The notes beneath the pieces are model-generated. The model saw only the letters and a program-made list of their open reading frames with translations. It did not search any database and was not told the DNA's origin. A program made the translations under genes and the position numbers. Of a stretch of 64,000 nt of DNA, positions 6,873 through 13,306 are shown one piece after another; positions within the stretch are counted from its first letter, which is position 1, and each line of letters opens with the position of its first letter. Source of the stretch: Sphingosinicella sp. CPCC 101087 (GTDB lineage: Bacteria > Pseudomonadota > Alphaproteobacteria > Sphingomonadales > Sphingomonadaceae); assembly GCF_004151485.1 (NCBI RefSeq), contig NZ_SBFF01000006.1, forward strand, positions 236,710 to 300,709, in the 5' to 3' direction.

Positions 6873-7079
6873 ATGAACCTTGGATCGACCGCTGCGAGCC
6901 GCGCATGGGGACACGATGATGACGGGGAGAAAGCGGCAATATGCGGCTCCCAGGAGCCGCTCGAGCAGCGGGTACGGTGCTGGAGCGCATCGTCACCGAA
7001 AAGGAAATCACCGGCCGATGAGATCGAGAAGCTGCTCGACCGACCCTCGCCCCGCCCCGTTCAGAAAAGGAGCTTCTGA
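6873..7079 (+). pseudogene. degenerate PspB-like copy
   Basis: The frame from the ATG at 6873 is odd at first (MNLGSTAASRAWGHDDDGEK) but then shows LEQRVR. After a missing base it continues in another frame as VLERIVTEK, and after a further shift it returns as ADEIEKLLDRPSPRP to the stop at 7077-7079. Put together these pieces recreate the family coil L-E-x-R-x-x-V-L-E-R-I-x-T and the DEIEKL ending of its neighbours, without the membrane helix. One extra G near 6978 and one further indel near 7010 would repair the coil. The next gene starts immediately after the final stop. Confidence 0.5.
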
Positions 7080-7319
7080 GTGATCGACAATCCGTTCGAA
7101 ATGGTAGTCCTGATCGTCCTGATCATGGCGATCGCCGGGGTCATGCGCGCCAAATATAAGAGCCATCGCACTGCTGATTCGCAGATCGAGTCGGCCGAGA
7201 CCGGCCAGCTGCGCGAGGAGGTACGCAAGCTGAAGGACCGGGTCGCCGTGCTCGAGCGGATCGCCACCGACAAGAACCACCTGCTCGAGCAGGAATTCGA
7301 GCGGCTGCGGGACAGTTGA
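7080..7319 (+). CDS. PspB-like membrane coiled-coil protein, copy 5, GTG start
   Basis: The 79-residue product starts with GTG directly behind the preceding TGA, with AAAAGGAGC as ribosome site. It has an N-terminal helix (MVVLIVLIMAIAGVM, about residues 8-22) and the coil KLKDRVAVLERIATDKNHLL, and ends EFERLRDS. The HGYPL motif is replaced by RAKYKSHRT. The size and single helix plus coil are closest to classical PspB, so it could be a second functional PspB. Confidence 0.8.
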   Translation: MIDNPFEMVVLIVLIMAIAGVMRAKYKSHRTADSQIESAETGQLREEVRKLKDRVAVLERIATDKNHLLEQEFERLRDS

Positions 7320-7326
7320 GTCAGCA

Positions 7327-7539
7327 ATGTCGAACCCGTTCGTCCTGCTCGTCCTGTTTGGCACCGCAACGATCGCCATCGCGATTGCCACGGCGGCGGC
7401 ATTTCGGATCTGGCGCGATTGGCTCGATCTCAAGCGGGCCGGGATGCGCCGGGATCCACCGGGCAGCGCGGGTTGCGAGATCACGGACCTGCGTCAGCGC
7501 ATCCGCCGCCTTGAATCGATTGCCGACGGCGAGGTCTGA
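7327..7539 (+). CDS. PspB-like membrane protein, copy 6
   Basis: The 70-residue product has a strongly hydrophobic N-terminus (FVLLVLFGTATIAIAIATAA), then RIWRDWLDLKRAGMRR and a short coil LRQRIRRLESIADGEV. The coil is a truncated version of the family motif. It starts seven bases after the preceding stop and is the last member of the array. The 140 bases from here to sufE contain nothing I can identify. Confidence 0.75.
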   Translation: MSNPFVLLVLFGTATIAIAIATAAAFRIWRDWLDLKRAGMRRDPPGSAGCEITDLRQRIRRLESIADGEV

Positions 7540-7681
7540 GTGGGACCATGCTTGTGCCGCATCCTCGCACTGGCTGAATGAGCACTTCAAATGGCGATGC
7601 CCCAACCCGAGAGAACGGCGCGCGTGGCAATTGCTAGTCGGAGGAGGTGACGCGGCGGCCCGGCGACACTAAGTCGCAGCC

Positions 7682-8095
7682 ATGGCCTTCCAATCGCTAC
7701 GCGACGTCTATTCCGATTACGAGCTGCTCGAAGCGGACGACCGCTACCGGCTGCTGATCGATCTCGGCCGGCAGCTCGAGCCGATGCCCGACCCCCTCAA
7801 GACCGACGCCACCCTCGTACGCGGCTGCTCGGCCGCCGTGTGGGTCTATCCGATACCCGCCGAGGACGGGCGGCTCCATTTCCTCGCCGACAGCAATGCG
7901 GCGATCACCAAGGGAATCGTTGCCCTGGTGCTGCTCGCGGTGCAGGATCGTACGCCCGAGGAGATTTTGGCGACGGACATCGAGGGCGAGCTCGCCCGAT
8001 TCGATCTGGGCCATCAATTGAGCTCGAACCGCGCCCAGGGAATTCCCAACATGATCGCCCTGGTTCGCGAGACGGCGCGCCGGCTTGCCGAATGA
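7682..8095 (+). CDS. sufE: SufE family sulfur-acceptor protein
   Basis: The 137-residue product has the SufE fold, with the persulfide-accepting cysteine in VRGCSAAVWV (Cys49). Then come the DSNAAITKGIVALVL segment and SSNRAQGIPNMI near the C-terminus. SufE takes sulfur from a SufS-type cysteine desulfurase for Fe-S cluster assembly in the cytoplasm. Two cysteine desulfurases are encoded about 20 kb away, but no suf scaffold genes are seen here. The last four bases overlap the next gene's start. Confidence 0.93.
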   Translation: MAFQSLRDVYSDYELLEADDRYRLLIDLGRQLEPMPDPLKTDATLVRGCSAAVWVYPIPAEDGRLHFLADSNAAITKGIVALVLLAVQDRTPEEILATDIEGELARFDLGHQLSSNRAQGIPNMIALVRETARRLAE

Positions 8096-8535
8096 GCGGG
8101 GATGATCCGCGCGACGACCAACGCTTCGATCCGGAACGATTTATGAGCTATGTGCGTCAGGTCGGCCACGGCGGCGCGCTCGGCATCGCTTATCGCGATC
8201 ATGGCGACGACTGGGCGGAGCTCGCGCTTCCCTACGACGAGCGCCTCGTCGGAATGCCGGCCAGCGGGATCATCGCTTCTGGCCCGATCATCAGTCTGAT
8301 GGACATGGCCACCAGCCTCGCGATCTGGGTCAGGATCGGCCGTTTCCGGCACCAGGCGACTCTCGACCTTCGCGTCGATTATCTGCGGCCGGCGATCCCC
8401 GGTCGCACGCTGGTCGGCCGCGGCGAATGCTACGGTCTTACCCGAAGCGTCGGCTTCGTCCGCGGCACGGCCCATGACGGCGACCCGGCCAGCCCGGTCG
8501 CCCATGTCGGCGGCACTTTCATGTTCACGGACTGA
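8092..8535 (+). CDS. PaaI-like hotdog thioesterase
   Basis: The 147-residue product is a single hotdog domain. GMPASGIIASGPIISLMDMA near residue 60 gives the helix with the catalytic-type aspartate, followed by ATLDLRVDYLRPAIPG, typical of the PaaI/YigI thioesterase group. The ATG at 8092 overlaps the sufE stop (ATGA), indicating translational coupling. The substrate is presumably an acyl-CoA, but nothing in the context fixes it. The gene ends about 140 bases from a convergent J-domain gene. Confidence 0.85.
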   Translation: MSGDDPRDDQRFDPERFMSYVRQVGHGGALGIAYRDHGDDWAELALPYDERLVGMPASGIIASGPIISLMDMATSLAIWVRIGRFRHQATLDLRVDYLRPAIPGRTLVGRGECYGLTRSVGFVRGTAHDGDPASPVAHVGGTFMFTD

Positions 8536-8673
8536 CGCCCTGGTCCTCCCACCACTTCGCGGCAGGCCCCTCCCCCGAACCGGAGATGGCAGCGGAGATG
8601 CCTATCATTGCCTCCCCCTTCGGTGGAGAAGGAGGGACGTGCACGGCGCAGCTGGGCCGGAGGGCAAGGGGCG

Positions 8674-9204
8674 TTAAGCCGCGCTCCGCCTTTCTTCCGC
8701 CTTGCGCAGCACCTCATAGGCAGCCTGGATCGCCTGGAAGCGCGCGAGCGCCTCGGCATCGTCGGGCTTGAGGTCCGGATGGTGCGCCTTGGCGAGCCGC
8801 CGATAGGCGACGCGTATATCCTCGAATCCGGCGTCGGCGTCGAGTTCCAGAACGTCCAGGGCACGCATCTCGTCTCGGCTGCGGCTGCCGTCGCCCGGCC
8901 CGCCCCAGCCGTAATGGCCGGCCTGGCGATAGCCGTCGGCGCCGCGCCTTTCCTCGGCTTCGCGCGCGGCGGCATCCTCGGCGGTCAACCCTTCGAAATA
9001 GTTCCAGCCACGGTTGTACTCGGCGGCGTGCCGCTCGCAGAAATACCAGCGCTCCCGGCTGTTCGGGGATTTGGGCGCAGGCCGGTCCCCCGGCTCGTCG
9101 CAGCCGTGGCGGTCGCAGGTCCGCACCGGCTCGGCCTCGCGAGTCGATCCGTAGCCTCGCCAGCGGGGAAAGCCCCAGTCGTTCGATCGCGTCGCTTTAG
9201 CCAT
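8674..9204 (-). CDS. J-domain (DnaJ-like) protein
   Basis: The 176-residue product has a C-terminal J domain. YRRLAKAHHPDLKPDD contains the HPD signature, preceded by ALDVLELDADAGFEDIRVAY. The N-terminal part has a Cys/His group, CDRHGCDEPG and YFCERHAAEYNRGWNYFE, that could bind zinc. This is the common alphaproteobacterial short DnaJ-like protein that would recruit DnaK. I started it at MAKATRS (9204); an upstream in-frame start adds 13 residues without support. It is convergent with the thioesterase gene. Confidence 0.88.
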   Translation of the reverse strand: MAKATRSNDWGFPRWRGYGSTREAEPVRTCDRHGCDEPGDRPAPKSPNSRERWYFCERHAAEYNRGWNYFEGLTAEDAAAREAEERRGADGYRQAGHYGWGGPGDGSRSRDEMRALDVLELDADAGFEDIRVAYRRLAKAHHPDLKPDDAEALARFQAIQAAYEVLRKAEERRSAA

Positions 9205-9284
9205 AGATATGCTCACCCTACTCGGCTCCCGCGGCAAATTCACGGGGCGATCGGAAAATTTTCCGCCTCACGCGCGGGAAAGAA

Positions 9285-9671
9285 GGCCAGAGGGTCTGTA
9301 AGCCGGGTTCTGTCCTCCGCCGCTGCCGAAACAGAGACGAAGGGACGGCCATTCCTCTAGGAAGCGGATCGCTCCGCTCCTCCAGCAACCAACCCGGGCG
9401 ACGAGGCTGGAACGAAGCCCAAATGCCGCCCCTATTCGGTCTTGCTCCCGGTGGGGTTTACCGTGCCGGCTTCGTTGCCGAAGCCGCGGTGCGCTCTTAC
9501 CGCACCCTTTCGCCCTTACCGGCCCAAGCCTAAGCGAAGGCAGGCGGTCTGCTTTCTGTGGCACTTTCCCTGGGGTCGCCCCCGCCGGGCGTTACCCGGC
9601 ACCGTCGTTCCAAGGAGCCCGGACTTTCCTCGCCTCGCTTGCGCGAGCCGCGGCCGTCCGACCCTCTGGCT
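9285..9671 (-). ncRNA. rnpB: RNase P RNA (M1 RNA, class A)
   Basis: Read on the minus strand, the RNA opens GCCAGAGGGTCGGACGGCC and has the conserved GAGGAAAGTCCGGGCTCC core near its 5' side. It ends AGAACCCGGCTTACAGACC, closing on CCCTCTGG that pairs with the 5' end. These are the invariant P1, P4 and J-loop elements of bacterial RNase P RNA, which matures tRNA 5' ends. The length of about 387 bases is normal. The ends are placed from the P1 helix and may be off by a few bases. Confidence 0.95.
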
Positions 9672-9676
9672 TGCTT

Positions 9677-9705
9677 TAGATAGTACCGATTGCGACGGCG
9701 GCCAA
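9677..9705 (-). promoter_or_regulatory. promoter of the RNase P RNA gene
   Basis: On the minus strand a TTGGCC box and a TATCTA box are separated by 17 bases. The predicted transcription start falls at the 5' end of the RNA near 9671. Confidence 0.6.
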
Positions 9706-9725
9706 CCCGTTCCAGCACCCATCCT

Positions 9726-10421
9726 TCAGAGGATGTGCCCGCGCTCGCGGTCGAGAAGGAGTTGGAGCAGTATGGCGCGGCATTCGCCATCTGTCTCGCC
9801 GTCGACCAGCTCGGGACGGAAGCGCCGCTGAAAGGCGGTGACCGCCGCCTCGGCCTCCCGAACGTCATAACCATAACGCTCCAGCGCCAGCAGGAAGCCG
9901 CCGTCGGTCCAATGCGGATCGACCAGATCGCGGGCCGGCCGCGCCACCGCCAGGCCGTGGCGAGCGAGCAGGCCCCAATCGAACAACTCGCCGGGATCCT
10001 GCTTTCGCGCAGGCGCCACATCGGAATGGCCGACCACATTGGCGCGCGGCACCTGGTGGCGGCGCACGATCCCGGCCAGCAACGGCAGCAGCGAATCCAT
10101 CTGCGGACGTGTGAACGGACGGTATCCGAGTTCGTGGCCGGGATTGACGATCTCGATCCCGACGCTGGCCCCGTTCACATCGTGCATGCCCCTCCAGTAG
10201 GAACGGCCGGCATGCCAGGCACGCTTGTCCTCCGGCACCATGCGCAGCACCTGGCCGTCTTCGGCGATGAGGTAGTGGCACGATACCCTCGCCTCCGGAT
10301 CGCGCAGCCGGTCGATCGCCGAGGCGGCATCCGACATTCCGGTATAATGAAGGACGACGATCGAAACCGGTTGGTCGCGCTCGTCGAAATTGGGCGACGG
10401 ACAGTCGATGATATCGTCCAT
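9726..10421 (-). CDS. AmpD/AmiD-type N-acetylmuramoyl-L-alanine amidase
   Basis: The 231-residue product has the amidase-2 zinc fold. VVLHYTGM gives the first zinc His at about residue 25, GIEIVNPGHELGYRPF lies at about 89-104, and VVGHSDVAPARKQDPGELFDW supplies the second His and the catalytic region. A C-terminal helical stretch of about 60 residues, ending in AVTAFQRRFRPELVDG, resembles a peptidoglycan-binding domain. No signal peptide is visible, so a cytoplasmic role in recycling anhydro-muropeptides is more likely than a periplasmic one. It lies downstream of rnpB's promoter, in the same direction. Confidence 0.88.
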   Translation of the reverse strand: MDDIIDCPSPNFDERDQPVSIVVLHYTGMSDAASAIDRLRDPEARVSCHYLIAEDGQVLRMVPEDKRAWHAGRSYWRGMHDVNGASVGIEIVNPGHELGYRPFTRPQMDSLLPLLAGIVRRHQVPRANVVGHSDVAPARKQDPGELFDWGLLARHGLAVARPARDLVDPHWTDGGFLLALERYGYDVREAEAAVTAFQRRFRPELVDGETDGECRAILLQLLLDRERGHIL

Positions 10422-10499
10422 GCACCTTTACCGCGCGAAAGCCGAAGAAGGTCAATCCCTCGCAACCGCTCCAGAGCGGGGAGAGATCGTTGCCAGGCG

Positions 10500-11351
10500 C
10501 TAGGCCACGCGCACGGCCTGCGCGCCGCCGGCCGACACGGGGATGTACAGGCCGCGATTCTCCGGGTCGGAGACGAACCGGTCGGTCTGGCCGATCACCG
10601 TCTCGCCGGCGCCGAGCATCAGACTGCCGTCCGGCGCGATCGCCTGAGCGAGACGGGTGAAGGCGAGCCGGCGCATCTCCGTGGTGAAATAGAGGAGGAC
10701 GTTGCGGCACAGCACGATGTCGAACCGGCCGGGACGCGGTGGCGGGTCGCTGATGCTCGCCTGCTCGAACCGGACCGCCTGGCGCAGGGCCGGCGCGACT
10801 TTCCATTCACGACCGCCCACTTCCTCGAAATAGCGGATCATCTGCATCACGGGCAGCCCCCGCTGTACCTCGAACTGGGAATAGACGCCGCCGCGGGCCC
10901 GTTCGATCGCCCGGCGCGACAGGTCGCTTCCGACGATCTCGATCTTCCAGCCCTGCCAACGCGTCTTCTCGTCGAGGAAGTTCATCGCCAGCGAGTAGAC
11001 CTCCTGCCCCGTCGAGCAGCCTGCGCACCAGATGGCCAGCCGCCGCTCGCGTGAGCGGGCGAGCTCCAGGCGCCGGATCGGCCCTCCGAACAGCAGGTCG
11101 AACGGCAGCTTGTCGCGGAAGAAATAGGTCTCGTTGTTGAGCAACGCTTCAATCACCGCCTCGGTCAGAGCGGGATCGCGACCAGAGACCAGCCGGGCGA
11201 CGAGCTGGTCGATACTGTCGAATTCGCGCTCTCGCATGATCGACGTGAGCGCGCTGTCGATCCTCCAGCGCCGGCTGAAGGTGATCTGCTGACCGGTCCG
11301 CGCCTCGAGCAGGCTGGACAGGATGCGCTGGGAGGATTGGCTGATGTCCAC
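10500..11351 (-). CDS. cheR: CheR, chemoreceptor glutamate methyltransferase
   Basis: The 283-residue product has the N-terminal CheR helical domain, with NNETYFFRDKLPFDLL at about residues 70-85. The SAM-binding domain follows with IWCAGCSTGQEVYSLAM (about 107-123) and IVLCRNVLLYF. CheR adds methyl groups from S-adenosylmethionine to receptor glutamates during adaptation. The start is GTG at 11351, six bases after the cheB stop, so the two adaptation enzymes are coupled. It is the last gene of the leftward che unit. No receptor gene is present in this window. Confidence 0.95.
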   Translation of the reverse strand: MDISQSSQRILSSLLEARTGQQITFSRRWRIDSALTSIMREREFDSIDQLVARLVSGRDPALTEAVIEALLNNETYFFRDKLPFDLLFGGPIRRLELARSRERRLAIWCAGCSTGQEVYSLAMNFLDEKTRWQGWKIEIVGSDLSRRAIERARGGVYSQFEVQRGLPVMQMIRYFEEVGGREWKVAPALRQAVRFEQASISDPPPRPGRFDIVLCRNVLLYFTTEMRRLAFTRLAQAIAPDGSLMLGAGETVIGQTDRFVSDPENRGLYIPVSAGGAQAVRVA

Positions 11352-11356
11352 GCGCG

Positions 11357-12442
11357 TCAGGCCCTCGATCGCTCGGCGATACGGCGCGCGAGATCGCCCG
11401 GCGGAAGGACGGCGCAGGCTAGCCCCTCTTCGGCGACCACACGCGGCATCCCCCAGACGGCGGAGCTGAGCTGGTCCTGGGCCAGCATTGCGCCGCCCTT
11501 CTCGATGAGCCGGCGGCTTCCGATCAGGCCGTCACGGCCCATCCCGCTCAGCATCACGCCGACCCCTGTGCCGCCATAGGCTTCGGCAACCGAGGCGAGC
11601 ATGGGGTCGACCGACGGCAGGCAGCCCGACGGCGCGGCCTTGCGATCGAGACGCACCCGCACTTCGTTGCGCTGGCGGACAATGCACAGATGGGCGTCCC
11701 CGGGCGCGACATGGACCATGTCGTCGACGAGGGGGCGGCCTTCGATAGCCACGCAAGCGGGCCGGCCCGAGGCGGTCTCGAGCTGGCGCGCGAAGAAGGA
11801 CATGAAGACGGCCGGAAGGTGCTGGGTGATTAAAATAGGCACGCCGATCCGGGCCGGGAGCGCGCGCAGGAACTCGACCGAGGCATGAAGGCCGCCGGTC
11901 GAGGCGCCGAGCGCGACGCAGCCGATCGGAAGGTCAGGCATGGCGCGCAACCGCACCGGGGCGAAACCTGCCGCCGGCGGCGATTGCTGCCGGCTGGCGC
12001 GGCCGATTCGGCGCAGTTTGTCGGCAAGAACCTGGGAGAAGCGGCCGGCGAAGAAGCCGGTGCCGGGCTTGGGAAGGGTGTCGGCGGCGCCCTCCGCAAG
12101 TGCCCGTACGGCAACCTCCGCTCCATCTTCGGCCATCGTCGACACGATCAGCACCTGCGCGCCGTTGCCGGCTCGAATGATGTCCGGAAGGGCGTCCAGC
12201 CCGTTTGCCCCGGGCATCTCTACGTCGAGCAGCACGATGTCGACGCAGACCGTCCGGAGCGCGTCGATCGCCTCGCCGGCATTGCCGGCGAGCGCCACCA
12301 CCTCGAAGTCGGGATCGGCCTCGACCATACGCGACAGCACGGCCCGCGCGACGGTCGAATCGTCGACGATCATCAGGCGGATCGGCGGCGAGCCGTCCCC
12401 TTCCGGGCGTCGCCGCCGAACGGGGACGACGGGGGCGTTCAC
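11357..12442 (-). CDS. cheB: CheB, receptor methylesterase with receiver domain
   Basis: The 361-residue product has an N-terminal receiver (LMIVDDST, phospho-acceptor Asp73 in LLDVEMPGANG) and a C-terminal methylesterase. The catalytic triad sits in ALGASTGGLHAS (Ser), ITQHLPAVFMSFF (His) and MLSGMGRDGLIG (Asp). It removes methyl groups from, or deamidates, chemoreceptors when phosphorylated by CheA. The GTG at 12442 overlaps the cheY stop by four bases (GTGA). A 20-residue basic leader precedes the receiver. Longer in-frame openings run antisense-like into cheY and are not credible. Confidence 0.95.
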   Translation of the reverse strand: MNAPVVPVRRRRPEGDGSPPIRLMIVDDSTVARAVLSRMVEADPDFEVVALAGNAGEAIDALRTVCVDIVLLDVEMPGANGLDALPDIIRAGNGAQVLIVSTMAEDGAEVAVRALAEGAADTLPKPGTGFFAGRFSQVLADKLRRIGRASRQQSPPAAGFAPVRLRAMPDLPIGCVALGASTGGLHASVEFLRALPARIGVPILITQHLPAVFMSFFARQLETASGRPACVAIEGRPLVDDMVHVAPGDAHLCIVRQRNEVRVRLDRKAAPSGCLPSVDPMLASVAEAYGGTGVGVMLSGMGRDGLIGSRRLIEKGGAMLAQDQLSSAVWGMPRVVAEEGLACAVLPPGDLARRIAERSRA

Positions 12443-12804
12443 GCGACGCCGACGATCTGCAGCTTGCTCTGAAGGGTCTCGCGATCGAACGGCTTCATCA
12501 CATATTCGTCCGCACCGGCGGCGATCGCCGCGCGGATGTGCGCAATATCGTTCTCGGTCGTGCAGAACACCACCTTGGGCTGCTCGCTGCGCTCGGAGCC
12601 GCGCAGCGCCCGCAAGAACTCCATCCCGCTCATCACCGGCATGTTCCAGTCGAGCAGGATCACGTCGGGCATGCTGGCATCGCACCGGTCGAGCGCCTCG
12701 CGCCCGTCCTCCGCTTCCTCAACCGAGAAATTAAGGGTCTCGAGGATGTGCCGGGCAACCTTGCGGATCACCTTGCTATCATCGACGACAAGACAGCTTC
12801 TCAT
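12439..12804 (-). CDS. cheY: CheY-type single-domain response regulator
   Basis: The 121-residue product is a lone receiver domain. VVDDSK near residues 6-11 gives the acidic pair, Asp52 lies in ILLDWNMPVMSGME, and the conserved Lys is in EYVMKPFD. It carries the CheA phosphoryl signal to the flagellar switch or another effector. It lies between cheW and cheB. WNMPVMSG and the absence of an output domain fit CheY rather than a DNA-binding regulator. Confidence 0.93.
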   Translation of the reverse strand: MRSCLVVDDSKVIRKVARHILETLNFSVEEAEDGREALDRCDASMPDVILLDWNMPVMSGMEFLRALRGSERSEQPKVVFCTTENDIAHIRAAIAAGADEYVMKPFDRETLQSKLQIVGVA

Positions 12805-12871
12805 GTTTCAAGCTCCGTTGGCCGCGCCGCGCGCACGATGAGATCCTAATCCGAAAGAGGTAATCACAAGC

Positions 12872-13306
12872 TTAAGCGGCCTGCGCGGCCGGTCCGGCGA
12901 TGATGAGATGCGGATCGACCAGCAGGAGCAGGTCGTCCTCGGCCTCGACCATGCCGATCGCGATGCGGTCCCATCCCGGGCCGACCGGAGCCCGGATCGG
13001 CACCGGGGGCCGCGCCGTCTCGACCACGTCCTCGACGGAATCGACCAGCAGCGCATAAGTGTGCCCGCCCGACGGCACGACGATCGCCTCGAGTAGCCCT
13101 TCGGCCGGCGAGCGGCCGAGTTCGAGCGCGGCGAGCCCGTCGATCACCGTCAGCACCCGGCTGCGCAGCGCCGACAGACCGGCGACGTGAACGGCCGCCC
13201 GCGGCGTCGGCGTGATTCCGTCCAGCTCGACCACGCCCTCCACTTCCGACGCCGGCAAGGCGACTCGCCGGCCGGCGAGGCGGATGATCAGAAGAAGATC
13301 AGGCAT
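12872..13306 (-). CDS. cheW: CheW-type coupling protein
   Basis: The 144-residue product is one CheW-like SH3 domain, with VEGVVELDGITPTPRAAVHV, RSRVLTVIDGLAALEL and YALLVDSVEDVVE in order. CheW links receptors to CheA. Its first eight bases overlap the end of cheA. It is slightly shorter than the usual 150-165 residues and lacks an N-terminal extension. The C-terminus VDPHLIIAGPAAQAA is short. Confidence 0.9.
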   Translation of the reverse strand: MPDLLLIIRLAGRRVALPASEVEGVVELDGITPTPRAAVHVAGLSALRSRVLTVIDGLAALELGRSPAEGLLEAIVVPSGGHTYALLVDSVEDVVETARPPVPIRAPVGPGWDRIAIGMVEAEDDLLLLVDPHLIIAGPAAQAA

